From NCBI RefSeq assembly GCF_014356525.2, contig NC_052507.1, positions 49,763,952-49,827,951 of the forward strand: 64,000 nucleotides of DNA. The letters are read 5' to 3'. Source of the stretch: Nilaparvata lugens. Its lineage: Eukaryota; Arthropoda; Insecta; Hemiptera; Delphacidae. The notes beneath the pieces were generated by a model. It had not been told where the DNA came from. It searched no databases and saw only the letters and a program-made list of their open reading frames with translations. Positions 10,191-23,558 of this stretch are shown here, piece by piece. Position numbers and translations under genes: made by a program. Every line of letters begins with the position of its first letter. Positions within the stretch are counted from its first letter, which is position 1.

Positions 10191-11560
10191 TAGCAGTAGT
10201 AGTCTCACTCATTCACTCTCTCTCTCTCTCTCTCTCTCATTGTTTCTCTGCCAATCTGTGTCCATCTATCAACTATTGACCACTTTTCGACTGAACATTT
10301 TCTTCCTCTTTCATCTTGTTCTTTTATCTGAATACCATTAGTCTCCTCTTATTCATCTTTCTTCTTAACCTTTTTTCTCTATTTCATCTTATTCCTTCTG
10401 TCACAATCTTCTTAATCAGTCTTCGTGTCTCCAACTCCTGATTTTTATGCTTCTACTTACTCTCTGACTTTTTCTCCTTTATCTCTCAACATCTTCTCAT
10501 GTGTATGATCATTGTCTTTCTCTGGCTCTACCAATTGCTATTCATTATCTATACTTCACTTTACTATCCTTATACTCTTCATTCTTTTGAATGTTATTAT
10601 CCAGTTCGTTGTTTCTCTCCCTCCTTCCCACCTTCCTCCTCCTCCTTCTTCTTCTTCTTCTTCACCCCCTCTCCCTTCTACTCATCCTCAAAAATCTACT
10701 CTATTTTTTCTCCATGCTCATGTTCTTTTCTTATTTTTCTCCACTTTCACAGACAATGTTGTTTCGCAATTTCGTATCGAAATTTTGTATTGTTTTCCTC
10801 CTCAATCCTTTCCATTAAAATGTTTGCATGATTCTGCATCCCTGCATGATTCTCATCTCTTCCTTCATATCATACTCAATGTCTTCCCCTACTCTTACTG
10901 AACCGCTCACCCATCTCCTCTCTCTCTCATGTTCACCTTCTCCAATACTTTTTCTTCAATTTTTTGTCACCTCCTCATTCTTCCTATGCACTTTCTCTCC
11001 CTCATCATTCTTCAAGTTTCATTCTCATTCTTCTATTTCCTTCCTCACTCCACATCTCCTCTCACACCACTCCTCATCCATGTTATTACTCTTTGGTTGT
11101 CTCTCTCATAATATTTCCTCACTCTTTTCGTAACCTCCGCATTTTTCCCATGTATTTTCTCTGTCTCTTCATCCTTCAGTATGCATCTTCATTCTTATAT
11201 CTTCCCCTCACTCTAACTATATCTCCTTTCACACTACACCTCATCCATTTTATTATTCTTTGGTGGCCTCTCTCATTGCTTGTTGTGTGGCTCTCGCACG
11301 CGATCTTATCGGTAAGGGTTGATAAATTGAGTTATATCCAACGCCTGGAGATTTATCGGCAAATTTCCGTCCTTTCCCCTTCACACTAGTCCTTAGACGC
11401 CACATATCACTCTCACTCTCATCTATTACCATCTCTTCCTTTCTAACAATTTCCCGCTACTCTTCTCTCTCTCTCTCACTCCCCTCCTTCCATATTCACC
11501 GTTCCTATCTCAATAGTCCCCTCTCTTTGCGTTCTGGTACTTCTTTTCCCCTCGACGTTG
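10191..11560 (+). repeat. pyrimidine-rich low-complexity tract
   Basis: The plus strand is dominated by C and T for well over a kilobase, with a pure (CT)n run at 10216-10238 and CTT/CCT clusters around 10620-10670. Overlapping open frames here encode almost only Ser, Phe, Leu and Pro and are open in several frames at once. They are composition artefacts, not genes. Confidence 0.8.
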
Positions 11561-12829
11561 ACGTTAAGTATTTGTCTTTACTTCAATTCTTGCTTGGAAA
11601 ACCCCTAAACCAATGGATAGTTATGAATTACCAGCGTCAAATTATCTAAAATTTTGTTGAGATATAATTGGATCTATGTGACTGATCCAATATCAATATA
11701 GCATCTTATTCGGTATCTGATTATCACATCTCAATTTAATATCTTGATATTGCACTATCACATCTTAATTCAGAGATAACCCCCTGAATAAATTCAGCTT
11801 CCTCCCCCCTCCATCACACCATATAAAGAGACACGAAACTGCTATTTGAGATTTGATTTTAAGCCCCTCCCCAAAAATGTCAAGGACGCAGTCTGCGGTC
11901 ACCTCTGATCAATCTCATACTGAAGATTGTCAAAAACACTTTTTTTAAATTCGCATTGATTGTGGTGAAATTATGCTAAAAATTAGTTCATAATGGAGCT
12001 GTAAAAATAGGATCAATATTCAAACAGGCCTGGCTTATAGAACGCTGCATTCACACGTAACTGTATAAGTAATTCAATATCTATTTATAAAATAAGTTAT
12101 TATACTTGAATGGCCTATTTTAACTAATGAACGTTTTCCTTCTCACTATGATCATTAACGGGAACTGCAGATAAATTGAATAACGTTGAATAATGAATAG
12201 AAAAATATTCTTCAAATCAGATCTTTCAAAGATGGTCGACAAATGTATGCTAGCTCCTTATAATCCACTGTATGCTAGCTTTTATATCCTTATTTCATCT
12301 ACTCTGATTCACTGACACTCCTCATATCTGATTTTTAAAAGATTCCACACTATGAATACTACCAATCCTCTTATATCTTTCAAGCTTGAATACTCCCATA
12401 TATTCAAGACAAGGTTACATTCTGACAATCTAATCAAATTAATGGTAATTGGAAAACATTCCTATTCATTTCAGAGGTGAATACAATCCATTATCAGGCC
12501 ACGATAGTTGAGACAGGGACACAACTCAAGTGTAGTATTGCGACTTGATTGAAGTGACATTTCGATAACGTGGGCTAACCTACGTTTGATAACAACATGC
12601 GAGTCAAGGATATTTGATAAAGCTGCTTTGAAGTTGATTCGACTCTCACAAACGAAGCCTGAATGAGGCTAGAGTGAGATTTACTATGAACTGTCAGCAT
12701 TTTTCGGATGAGCAGCATTTGTGGTGTCTCACTGGAATGCTGACAATCTGAAGTGAATTGAGACCTCTCTTATTCATCCACTCACTCACAGATGTAAACG
12801 TGCACTCACAAAGTCAAAATCCCTCAGAT
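11561..12829. other. no gene recognised
   Basis: AT-rich. CAAGGACGCAGTCTGC at 11880-11895 is the exact reverse complement of GCAGACTGCGTCCTTG near 19273, so a dispersed repeat is present at both places in opposite orientation. Nothing else can be named. Confidence 0.5.
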
Positions 12830-14580
12830 CCCTCTAAAAATTTCCTCCTCTATTTCAAGCATCTCCTCTTCTTTCAACACATACTCTTTCTCACTCTTCC
12901 TCTCGCCTTTTGCCCATTTATTCTCTTTCAATCGTCCTCCTCCCTTGTATGCTGATTTCAAATAATTCGTAGTGGACTAGTAAATCAGAGGAAAGCCTCT
13001 TCTTCATTGGCTCTTCTAATCTCTAAAATCTAGTGAATGCATTCCAGTTTCCAGTATGTGGGACTTCTTCCTTCTATCAGTGGTTTTTCAGGTTTGGAAG
13101 AAGTTGACTGTGTAGATCGATATCGTCCTCTTTCTTCAGCTTCATAGTTAGTTCTCTCAATTTCTTTATATTTTTCTCTCCTCATTCTACTCCCCAACAT
13201 TACTTTGTCTTCCTCTTCATCACGTTTTTATATTTCTCTGATCCAAAACACTCCCTGCCAGTTCCTCATTTTTTCTTTCTTATTTCGAACATTCTCTTCA
13301 TATCTGTTACCTTCATTTTTTCTCATCCTCTTCCTCCTACTCTCACTACTTATACTCCTCTTCTTGTTCCTCTCCCTCCTCTTCTTCTTCTCTACCTCCC
13401 AATGTTTTTTCTCTTCCTCCTCCCCAACTCTATTATTAACCTGCTCAATATCCTTCTTCTCTTCCTCCCTCACCACCTCATTATTGTCCTGCTTCCAATT
13501 CCCCACTTTTTCCTTCTTCTCCACCTCCTCAATCCCCTTTAATGTTTACTCCTCCTTTTGTTTCTCCTCCCCTTTCTCATCTTTTCCTATACATTTTCCT
13601 CCTCCACCTGATTATTCTGCTGCTCTTCTTCTTTCTCCTCTTCACACCCTCCTTCTTTCCAACCTCTGATTCTCCTGACAATCTCACTTCCTCCCTTCTC
13701 CTTCTTCATTCCTCTTCTTCGTTTACCTCCTCTTCCTCCTTAGACTTATCATTCTTCTGCTTTTCCTACTTCCCCCCTCTTCATCATTCTTTTACCACTT
13801 CTTCTTGTAGGTCAATTGTTACGACAGGACTTGTCGCAACTTTGCCTGTTCATGTAGAACTGACTGTTGTATTCATTATAGTTTTATTCTCATATTATCA
13901 TGCTAATTCATATGAATTCTGTGATATATAGGAAATGCCCATTCTTACCTAATTTTTCTGTGAAGCCTATCAATGTACATAGAACTCATTTGACCATTCT
14001 CAATTTCAAAGAATGGATGTTAATATATTTTTAATCGAGATAGAGTTATCAACTATTTTATTGTGTTCTCCCCTACTCCTCTTTTCTTTTACCTCGACCT
14101 CTTTTTCCTTCTCCACTCCCACTTCCTCCAACTCCTTCTTCTTCTTTTCCTCCTACTCCTTCATTTCCTCCTCCTCCTCCTTCTCCTCCTAGGGTTGTTT
14201 GGCAGAGAGGACCAGGAGTCCTAATTCCGCCCTAATAAAGGCATATAATCAATCTCCTCCTCATCCTGCTTTTCTTCCTTCTCCCCGTTCCACACTTCCT
14301 AATCCTTCTTCTCCCCCTTTTGATATCTGCGCCACCTAAATATATCCTTAATATTGCCTTATATAACTTTCCTATCTATTTACTCTATCATCTCTTGTTT
14401 CTCTGTCCCTATAATTTTTTTTTTTGGTAATCACATGATTGAAAGGATCTGAATCTGAATCCGAAGGAGTCCGAATCATCCCTGTTTCTTCTCCTACCCA
14501 ACCTAATAGTATTCTTATTCCTCTTCTCCTTCTCTTCTTACTTCTAATTTTTCCCTACGCCGTTCGCTTCTTTCCTCCTT
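12830..14580 (+). repeat. pyrimidine-rich low-complexity tract
   Basis: Long CT-rich sequence, densest at 13110-13810 and 14060-14330, with TTC, TCC and CCT clusters. Open frames of up to 154 codons (for example 13205-13669) are Ser/Leu/Phe-rich and paired with Glu/Lys/Arg-rich frames on the opposite strand, as expected of such composition. Confidence 0.75.
14191..14252 (+). repeat. retroposon 3'-end-like repeat, copy 2
   Basis: Second copy of the block seen at 4131-4192, sharing AGGGTTG, GGCAGAGAGGA, GTCCTAA and TCCGCCCTAATAAAGGCA. It is embedded in a pyrimidine-rich tract, as is copy 1, which also follows a CT-rich tract. The CT-rich sequence may therefore belong to the same element. Confidence 0.5.
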
Positions 14581-15112
14581 CGCCCGCTTAGCTTATTCCG
14601 TCGGATTATTACAGTGCGTTCGTTTGCGAGCCGGATATTGACTTTGTTCTTTTTCGTTTCCGTTACTCCACGCAAATAAAGTTAACCAGCTTACTACGAT
14701 CTGTTGAGTAAACTCATATCTCCGAAGCGGAAGAACAAACTTTGTTTGATAACTGCCGAATAGACCGCGATAACTCGCAGGCCTAATGTTAATCCTACTG
14801 CCTCCTCCATCTGTCCATATATCTATTCCTATAATGTATAAATTCAGGAATGCAGATGACGTTTCTCCAATCAGAGCTAATATCAATCAAAGTGAACTGT
14901 TGAGATCAGTTGCAGGTAAACCAATTACCGATGAATAATTCCCACTTCTGTTGACATTTTGTTTTGGATTTTTCCAAAGGAGCTAAGAAGGTAATTCCAG
15001 GATGTGGAAAATTACTATTAAGTCTTTTTGTCAAACTATGTGAACATCCACAGAAACTTATTCTATTGTAAGTTTTCTTTAAACTTATAAGAAAAATATT
15101 CCGAATAAGAGC
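14581..15112. other. no gene recognised
   Basis: Two minus-strand frames of about 90-97 codons (14593-14886 and 14906-15181) lack any motif I can recognise, and the second runs into the neighbouring repeat element. I see no supported gene. Confidence 0.5.
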
Positions 15113-15992
15113 ATATACAGAGTGGGTGAAAAGTCCGAGAACATCTCGGATGTTCTCTTCATGAGAAAATCTCATAAACAAAGGTAATTTGACGGTGGGT
15201 GTGATTGGATATCCTACTCAGATCGAGAAAACTACTTTACTATGACTTTTAACATTTGGTTCGCCATCTTGGATCCGCCATTTTTAATGCAACATCATTT
15301 TTTCAAATAGGAAGGTGGTCATGCGATACATGATTTCGAAACAGAATTCCTGTTTGGATGATATTTACATTATTAATCAATACCATGCAAATGAGAAATG
15401 GAATACATGAGTGGTATTGATTAATAATGTGAATATCTTCTGAACAGTTTGATATATCAATGTGCGGTTTTCGCCATTCATTTTTTCTTGAAATTCCTTA
15501 TGGAATTCATGTATCGCACGACAACCTTCCTATTTCAAAGAAAAGTTGCATTCAAAATGGCGGACCAGAATTTTAAAGTCATAGTAAAGTAGTATTTTCA
15601 ATTTGAGTAGGATCCTCAATAACACCCACCTTGGAATCACATTTCTTATTAGATACTGAGCCGTTCTCATATTTTTTTCTCTCCCTTCTTCTTTGAATAG
15701 TATCGATTAATAGTGTGAATATCTTCAAAACGGTTTGAGATATCTATATGCGGTTTTCGCCATTCATTTTTTCTTGAAATTCTATATCGAAATCATGTAT
15801 CGCATGAACACCTTCCTATTTAGAAAAAAGGTGCATTAGAAATTACAGTTCCAAGATGGCGGACCAAATTTTTAAAGTCATAGTAAAGTAGTCTTTTCAA
15901 TTTGAGTAGGATCCCCAATCATACCCACCGTCAATTTACATTTGTTTATGATATATCAAGCCGTTTTCGGACTTTTCACCTACTCTGTATAT
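15113..15992. mobile_element. non-autonomous TIR element, copy 2
   Basis: Begins CATATACAGAGTGGGTGAAA and ends TTTTCACCTACTCTGTATATG. It has the same internal landmarks as 6171-6838 (GTGGGTGTGATTG, ACTATGACTTT, CTTGGATCCGCCAT, AGGAAGGTGGTCATGCGAT, TTTTCGCCATTCATTTTTTC). The right half contains two tandem versions of the right arm (about 15420-15680 and 15690-15985), so it carries an internal duplication. The centre (15363-15440) holds a second inverted repeat around TTATTAATCAATACC. No coding capacity. Confidence 0.8.
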
Positions 15993-17109
15993 GAGCTCTG
16001 ATCAACAATAATTTAGTTAGGAATGCATTTTAGAATTTGAAGATGACCTAGAAATGTTATCATTTTCAATTTGATGTGTGAACCGAGATTTCACAACCAT
16101 AAATTTACAGTAACAATATCTAGAACTAGAAAACAGTCAACTGTTGAAAAAATTGAATATTTATTATTGATTTCTTGTACTTGTTCAGGGAAATGATAGA
16201 ATTTATTGCTGATTGATGGAGGAATTTCCAATAATGAAGCATCTATCACGTGAAATACTCTTCAAAATAAAGCTCTTTGATTAAAACACAATAAATGGAA
16301 GTCAGATCGTGATGCAAAGTGAAATTTTGAGCTCATGTGATATCTAGCATTGAATAATTCTCGGAATAGACAGACTCATAAAAACAATGTTTCGTTCAGA
16401 TTGATTAGAGAATGATGAGCCCATCCACCACTTTCTCTTCTGTATCAGTTCAGGGCCGCTTGCAGTAAAACATATTTCAATATGAACTAGCCCGTAAACA
16501 AGTGTGAAAATTCGTGAATAGGCGAACCCAAAAAAATAGAAAAAAATGTAATAAACTGGACGAATTTTCTTAACTTGATGAACAATATCAATTTTTGAAA
16601 GATAGTCTTGTATTAATGCCTCAAAAAATTTTTGCTAGTCATCAAAGCTATTATCACTTCTCCATTATGTCATTGGGCTTAGTTCATATTTCATTAACTA
16701 AGTTCTTATTATCTTAGTATCTATAGCAGCTACTCAACTTTTTTCCTACAATGTATTTCTAGAGTACACTATTTCTGCATTTTTAAAAAATATTTTGAAT
16801 ATATATCATCAAAAAAGATAGAAGAGTTCCCATCTAGAACTCAACACAAAAAATACCAAGAAATATAAAATGAAGAGTTTCATACATATCCGAACACAAA
16901 TATTTTTATTGTATCAGAGTCTGTGGGTGGTTACCACCAGTTTGATATAATATGGTGATGCACCATGCACCATGTATCAGAACAACAGTGGAAAGCCTGA
17001 TTTCTCTAGGGTGCTTTGACCCACCCTCTGACACTTCCAATCGAAGCGGCCGATTCTAGTTGCCTGAATGTGGATGATATCGGTTCTCTGTAAGTGGGCC
17101 TATCTGATT
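15993..17109. other. no gene recognised
   Basis: AT-rich sequence without a supported reading frame, repeat or RNA gene. Confidence 0.55.
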
Positions 17110-17880
17110 CATCAGTACGAGAAGTGGGATGGAATGTTAAGTGGAGAATGAAATATGGGATGTAGAAGGAGAAGAAGAAAAAAGGAGAAGAAGAAGAAGA
17201 GAAGTAAGAAGGAGTTGAAAGGTGAGTTAGGAAATATAGAGAACAGAGAACAGAAAGAGGACAAGAGAATTGTCATTACCAGAGAATAATGTGGATGTGA
17301 AAACATGTAGTGAGAGGAGAAAATAAGATGAAAATGGGGAAAATTCCAAGAAAAAGTAAGTGATAAGGTAGTGGAGTGGCGTGAAGGACATTGAAGAGAA
17401 TAAATGGGAGATAATTTGGAAAGAAGACATGAATGAAAAAAAGATGAATAAGAACGAGTAATATGGGAAACATTATGAAATAGGCAAGGGAAGGAAGTAA
17501 GCCAGAAAGTTAGAAAGATTCCATAATTAGGAAACAAGAGAAAATCGCGAAAAACAAATCAGCAAACTTGAATTGGAAAGTTATATAAAAGAAAAATGCA
17601 AACTATGGAAGATTATGAAGGAGAACAGAGGAGAAATCAGAAGAAAGATCGGCGAGTGGAAACCATGGAAAATATAATAATTAGGAAAGTAAGTAGGAGG
17701 AGCTGAGAAAGGCTTGAGAGAAAGAAGGAGAAGAAAAAGTGAGAGATAAAATGGAAAAGGATGAATTCATGGAAAAAGGACAGGAACAGGTGATTGAAAA
17801 AGCGTAGGTATTAAATTGAGGAGGAAAAGGGGTTGATATGGAAGAGACAAGAGGAAAGGGCTAGTTGAGGATAGAAGTGA
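17110..17880 (-). repeat. purine-rich low-complexity tract
   Basis: The plus strand is rich in GA words (GAAGAAGAAG, GGAGAAG), i.e. the opposite strand asymmetry to the CT tracts at 10.2-14.5 kb. Minus-strand frames of up to 141 codons consist mainly of Ser, Phe, Leu and His. I regard them as artefacts. Confidence 0.75.
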
Positions 17881-18424
17881 AAATTTTTTATCGAGCCCTC
17901 AGCCCATTTCTATCCAGCGAAACCGAAAAACAACCGTTTCGTTCGACTCTTCTTTTGATTTCACTGTTGGTTTCTCTCTTGATTTAGTGGTACCGTACCA
18001 GCGGACCTGGGTGAGTTTTGAAATAACTGTTGGGTATCCCTCCATATATGGACCTTTCCTCATCCATCCTTACACGTTACCTTTCCAATTTCCTCCTTCA
18101 AACTTTCGACCAATCACACTTCTCAATACAGGCATCGCATCGGAGTGTACACAGGAGAGCAATCAGCAACGCAAGATGCGCAGATTACCAAATATCGGTG
18201 AATAGCTTGCACAACGGAAATATTGAGGGCGGTAATTGAAGGGCAGCCGAAATTTCTCCATAAACCAACAAACAATTTCAATGAGCAAAACAGTAGCTCA
18301 GCTAAATGCATTCGTGCTAGTTAAATATAATTGGAAGACGAACCCAAGTTTGATTGTTGAAGAGAGGCTGGTTCTGTGATAGAAATTTGTGATAATAATG
18401 AAACAGAGCCGAACTATGCTTTGT

Positions 18425-18600
18425 TCCTCATGAGATTTATAACTTCACATTTATTCAGTTGTATTTACAAAAATTTTCTGAAAATAACAATTCTTGAGAA
18501 AGTTATTTTTGGTCATTTTTTGGTAAATTGAATAACTTTCTCAAAAATTATTATTTTCAGAGAATCTTTGTTTTACTAGATCAACAATGCCATGAGGAAT
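18425..18600. repeat. inverted repeat (MITE-like hairpin)
   Basis: TTTCTGAAAATAACAATTCT and GAGAAAGTTATTT on the left pair with AATAACTTTCTC and ATTATTTTCAGAGAA on the right. An outer TTCCTCATGAG/CATGAGGAAT pair may be part of the same structure. The loop is about 20 bases. Confidence 0.5.
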
Positions 18601-19136
18601 CTATCCTTTGATCTCAAGGATTTATCTCTTACCAAATTTGAAATGTTCTGTCACAAAAATTTTAACTTTAGGCGCTCATATCTAAAAAAGTAACGATCGG
18701 GAAAAAATGTTTTCCTGAGAAAACTTTTCCATTTTGATAGCTTGATGATATAAAAATAAAAAAACTCTGACAAATATCAGCAGTAGAAAGTTTATTTTCA
18801 GCCTTTGCACAGCCTTGAAGTGCTTTAAGATCAACGCTCTACTTCAGGTTACAAAGCTTTACAAGCTTTCTTCAACTCCCAGGCTTTGCATTATATATCG
18901 TATTTTACCTTAAAATCACTTCATTAGCATAGGCTTCTTTCAAAAATTATAAAAAAAAATATAAGAACATAAAATACCCTTTATTTGAAATATTTCAAAA
19001 TAATCTAGTTCTTTTTTAGAATATTAAAAAATAGTTTAAATAGAGTATTCATGTTCTTATATTGTGTTAAATTATAGTATATTACCCTATACGTATGATT
19101 TCAAATATAATTGCACACATTATAAATTTATGTATT

Positions 19137-19285
19137 TGTATAGTATACTGGTTCCATAAGTAAACTATGTGACAGTGGTGCCCTCAGGGGGGGGGGGGTT
19201 AGACGTAGACTGTATACATTATATCCAAACACGTATAGTTGTATAGTATACTGATTTCATCAGTAAACAATATAACAGGGGCAGA
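19137..19285 (+). repeat. two tandem diverged copies, about 104-bp spacing
   Basis: TGTATAGTATACTGGTTCC...AGTAAACTATGTGACAGTGG is repeated about 104 bases later as TGTATAGTATACTGATTTC...AGTAAACAATATAACAGGGG. The first copy is followed by a run of 13 G. Confidence 0.55.
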
Positions 19286-22044
19286 CTGCGTCCTTGAAAT
19301 GAGGCGAGTGAAGCAACCCTATTTTCCAATAAATCTCAAGTATTTTAGTTAGTAGGACGAATTCTCAACCATACACCTATGGTTGCTAGACAAAGCAACA
19401 AGGACTGTTTCTCAAGGGAGTTAATCATCTTGTTATCTAGGCAATTGGCGTGTTGGATGGTTTGGGGTGGGTGAGTGAGTGGGTGGTGTTGGGGCTCACA
19501 CAAGACAAGCTATTGGGTGCAATCTGTCTGTGCGTCTATGATGAACCAGTCAACCATCACTAAAGATGCCTCAATCGATCATTATACTGATGTAACGGCC
19601 GTGATTGCTAGTATTGTAGCCTCACAGTACAAGTTATGTGTAGTTGACCTCTCAGATCCTCTATATTGTCATCAATTTTGTCTTCATTTCATTCTAATAG
19701 TAGTCCAAAGAGAGAGTGAGAGCATAGAGAAATGAAAACCATGATGGATACTATGTCATAGTGACATAATGGAAAACTATGTGGATATCTCGTTCATCTC
19801 TGATGTGACTTATGTAATTTTGAAACTCATTGCAAGGACAACGTTTCATTGAATATGGCATAGATAAGATTTAATATCTATGTTGGGAATGAAGAAAAAA
19901 ATTGATTGAATGAATAAAAAAGTATTATTCCGTAGATATTGGATTTGAAACTTTTGATTCCCGAGTGGTATGAATATAGCTAATGATATTCCATTGCGCA
20001 GAAGTTTTTCCGTGTTGCTCAATATCATTAATTGACTTTTTTTGTTAATAATCGGATCAAAACTTTCTAACCAGATATGCAGACAAAAGAAATTATAGAG
20101 AGGCTCTACTTCTTGTTTAGAAAAATCAATAATCCTCTTTGATTTCATTCTGATGATTCCACTTCATCTCATCATTAGGTGTCATTGAATTCCTAAATAT
20201 TTTCTTATAATTGGATTCATTCAAAATGCTTTGGCTCCTCTCCATCAAAAAATAATATACATTTCCAAAGCCTAAGAAGATTTTGAACGAAGCAAATTAA
20301 TACTCTCATAGAATGAATCAGAAACTGATTTTACTGTTACCAAAACCAATACAAAAAATATCTTCCAAATCAGTCTTGTATTCGTCCAAATGGATTTAAG
20401 GGATATTATTTCTTAATAAGTACTGCTATTTGTGATTCCGTGATTGCCGACGCTGATGGAATTTATTGAAGAGATTGATGTGTACGTCTAGAAAACATAA
20501 TATCTGAAATGCCTGGCTTCAATAATGATAGCAGCCTGCACTTGAGTTTGATGGAGCGGAAAAGATTGCAACTGTCAATATGAGCTGTTGATGACCGCCT
20601 GTCATTCGCATTCCACAAAATAGTTCGCTCTTCAATAACAATGTGACTGTTATCCAATAAGATTGAGCAGTCGATCAATATGACACTGACACATCTGTGA
20701 CATTTGTGTGGCTATTAGAACAGACTTAGATTATTCTTACTGACAGAAAATATATATTATCCAGTGATATTCTATGGTTAGCTCTTCAACATAATGTCTG
20801 AAAAAATAAAAAAATAATGTTAAATGAAAATTCAAATAGATAATTTGAATTTGAAGTGTTCCATAATATTTACCGAGTGTTTTTATTTTTCATGGGCTAT
20901 GATTTTGTGTTTAGAGAAATAGAAGAAGAGTATATAGAATAGTAAAGCATTGACAAGAGATAAATTGAATTTAATTCACGCAAAAATATCTGTCCCTTAC
21001 AAATTTGTTGTTGGAATACCTGTTCTCTTCAAGTTTTTTGTTCTCTTGTGACTCTTCAGAACCACTAGGTTTATCTAGGTTTTGAACAGCATGTAGACAT
21101 TGCGTTGAACTTGGTCTAGAATAATCCAATTTCGAAAATTGTAAACTATGAAATCTGATCTTCTGAAATCTCTTGGAATGATAATGAACATATGAAAATA
21201 GGAAGGGGGAATAAAGAGAAGGATGAAAAAGTGAAGACGTGGAATTTTAGTGAACGGTAGAATTATTAGAGAAGATTTAGAAGATGGAGAGCAATTTATT
21301 CCACATTCACCCCAGACAAGTTAATCTCAGCTCTCCTATTGTAATCACAGTAATTTTGTATGTTAATTACTATGCGATAACTCCCATTTGTCTCAAGATC
21401 TGCATCATAACAGCAGCAGTTAATAGGCTATAGATCAGGTCCGCGCATTTCAATTGAACTGTCGCGTTTGAATTTCTAATTGGACGAAATTTCATCGCAA
21501 TAATTCAGGCCGGCTTTTGGGTTCAGCATTATATGGCATGCATGAATGATAATTTATGAGTAGATAAGGTAGCGACGCCGTTACACTCAAAAGGTAAGTG
21601 TGAAAGCAAGTAGACGGAAGCGAGCTGACGGAATGAGATACAGAGACCACTAATGGTTCTTTTGTGACGTGAAGCAATGAATGCACGCTTTCCTTACTCC
21701 ATTCAATTCCGAATAACAGAATCCCCAGAATATATTTAAAGGATTACATAGAATTCAGGGTGTTATCTGGTTTACTCCCGCCATTTACAATCCATAGTAG
21801 GCAAACCAATCATTACATATCGTAATATGTGTTACGAATAGACTTTTTACCATAATAACAATTACAATTATTATTAGCCTATACTGATGGAAAGGCACAA
21901 TACATAGGCTTATTCCAAGACAGTCGCTCTCCAGTTATACTATAGTTCAAATCACAAAGTAGTTCATGACAGTTTCAATAATTTAACTTCAATTTCATAT
22001 TCCAATGTACGAGAGCAGCCGCATCAGTAGTGCCTAGTCTTCTT

Positions 22045-22698
22045 CTTCTTCTTTCTAGGATTTGGAGTACACACCTGTTCCGGTTTCAAAGGATATAGCT
22101 ATTTATCTTACCATCTTTTTAGAGGTCTGCCAATATCCCTTCTACCGTAGGGTCTATATTTCATGACAGCCTTTGGTTTCCTAATATCTGGCATTCATTC
22201 CACATGGTTTTCCAGTTCAATCTGTTTATTCCAAGTTGTGCAGCTAATAATGATACTCCTAACTCATTTCTAATGTCATCATTGCGGAATCTGTCTAACT
22301 TTGTGCAACCTCTCATACTTCGAAGAAAACGCATCTCTGCTGCTTGAACTCTGCTCAATGTTTTCTTCTTACTAACCCAAGTTTCTGCTCCATACAATAA
22401 TGTTGGTACCGCCATCACTTTATAAAATTTTAATTGTATCTCCTTCCTTGTTCTGTTTTTCAATCAGCGTTTTATTTTACCACATATATGTAGAAATCTA
22501 TTCAGTTTCAAATCCATATGTGATCTCAACACCCAGGTACTTGAAATAGGACACTTGTTCGAGTAAAGTGTCATCCAGCATTATTTTGGTTCTGATAGGT
22601 GATTTGCCGCAGAATGCCATTGTTTTGGTTCTGCTTTTTGAGATAAACAAATTATACTTCTTTGAAATGTTATTCAGAACATACATTGCCTTCTGCAA
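22045..22698 (-). pseudogene. LINE RT thumb and C-terminal region, frameshifted
   Basis: 22698-22498 has SKTKT-like and YFKYLGVEIT motifs that follow the RT palm in RTE-type elements. 22463-22161 has PTLLYGAETW and a segment rich in Arg and Asp around GCTKLDRFRN. Beyond it, in a shifted frame, comes a GRRDIGRP-type basic motif near 22130. This arrangement is characteristic of RTE-like C-termini. Confidence 0.75.
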
Positions 22699-23558
22699 GT
22701 TGTCTTCATATTGAATCTGAAAGAGTTCTGTGAAATGACAAGGTCATCTGCAAAAATTAAAATCATTGAATATCTTGTCAGATCCAATCGTGTTCCAGGA
22801 GGAGCTTCATTCATCCAGCATCGGATAACGTCGTCGAGGTAGATATCAAATGAAGATGGTGATAAGCTACAACCTTGCCTTACACCTTGGTTTGTCACGA
22901 TTTCTTCGGTGAGGTGGGTTCCTGTTTCAATAGCAATTCTGGTTCCTTGATATAAGCTTTTTATCGCGTGAATTAAATGCTTGTGATATCCTCTTCTTGT
23001 CATAATGCACCAAAGTGTAGGTCTATCTGAACGGTCAATAGCCTTTTCAAAATCAACGAAAGCCATGTGGGTCTTAAATTCTCTATTTTTGTCAATAATC
23101 TGCTTTCAACTGAACACCTGATCAATGCAAGAGTGACCTTTCCGGAAACCTGACTGTTCCTCCAAAAAAAGGTATTCGAGATTGGTTGAAGCCTACCATT
23201 AATTATTTTGCTGTACATTTTGTAAGCCGCTTGTAGCAAGCTGATTTCTCCATAGTTGTATACATCATTTCTCTCTCATTTTTTGAATATTGATACGATT
23301 TTTGAAATTTTCCATTTTCCCAGAATTCCACAGCTCTTCCAACACATGTTTATAAAGTGCAGAAACCTAAATCTGAAAAATAAACCTCCATATTCAATCA
23401 GTTCTGTGTTTATACCATCTACACCAGTTGACTTTCTATTTTTTGTATTCTTTAAAGCAGCTTCTAGTTCTGTCAACTCGATCATATCCATTGTGGGCTC
23501 CCCACACATGGGTCCCACACATGGGTTCTATGGTGTTGAATCCACTCTTCCTCGGTGA
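22674..23558 (-). pseudogene. LINE reverse transcriptase core, frameshifted
   Basis: 23518-23276 carries KNRKSTGVDGINTELIEYGG, the RT entry region. 23239-23000 is a degraded segment that should hold the SGFRKG-type motif and the frame leading into 23066-22674. There, the residues AFVDFEKAID (catalytic Asp5), NQGVRQGCSLSP (61-70) and FADDL (Asp106-Asp107) are all visible. All three catalytic aspartates are present, but the frame is interrupted at least twice. The segment 23894-23482 upstream is the variable linker between endonuclease and RT. Confidence 0.85.

Larger units (their letters stand above)
17881..22019. other. no gene recognised
   Basis: No supported gene over 4 kb. Small repeats at 18425-18600 and 19137-19285 are listed separately. 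A run of 13 G lies at about 19186-19198. Short frames at 17987-18239, 19475-19735 and 19846-20148 have no recognised domain. Confidence 0.5.

Noticed and set aside
10499..11389. Overlapping plus-strand frames of 75-141 codons that look like membrane proteins
   Set aside because: Low-complexity CT-rich DNA, open in several frames at once.
13205..13669. 154-codon Ser/Leu/Phe-rich plus-strand frame, and the Glu/Lys/Arg-rich frame opposite
   Set aside because: Explained by pyrimidine-rich composition; no domain and no non-repetitive sequence.
17112..17537. 141-codon hydrophobic minus-strand frame
   Set aside because: Complement of a GA-rich tract, same artefact.
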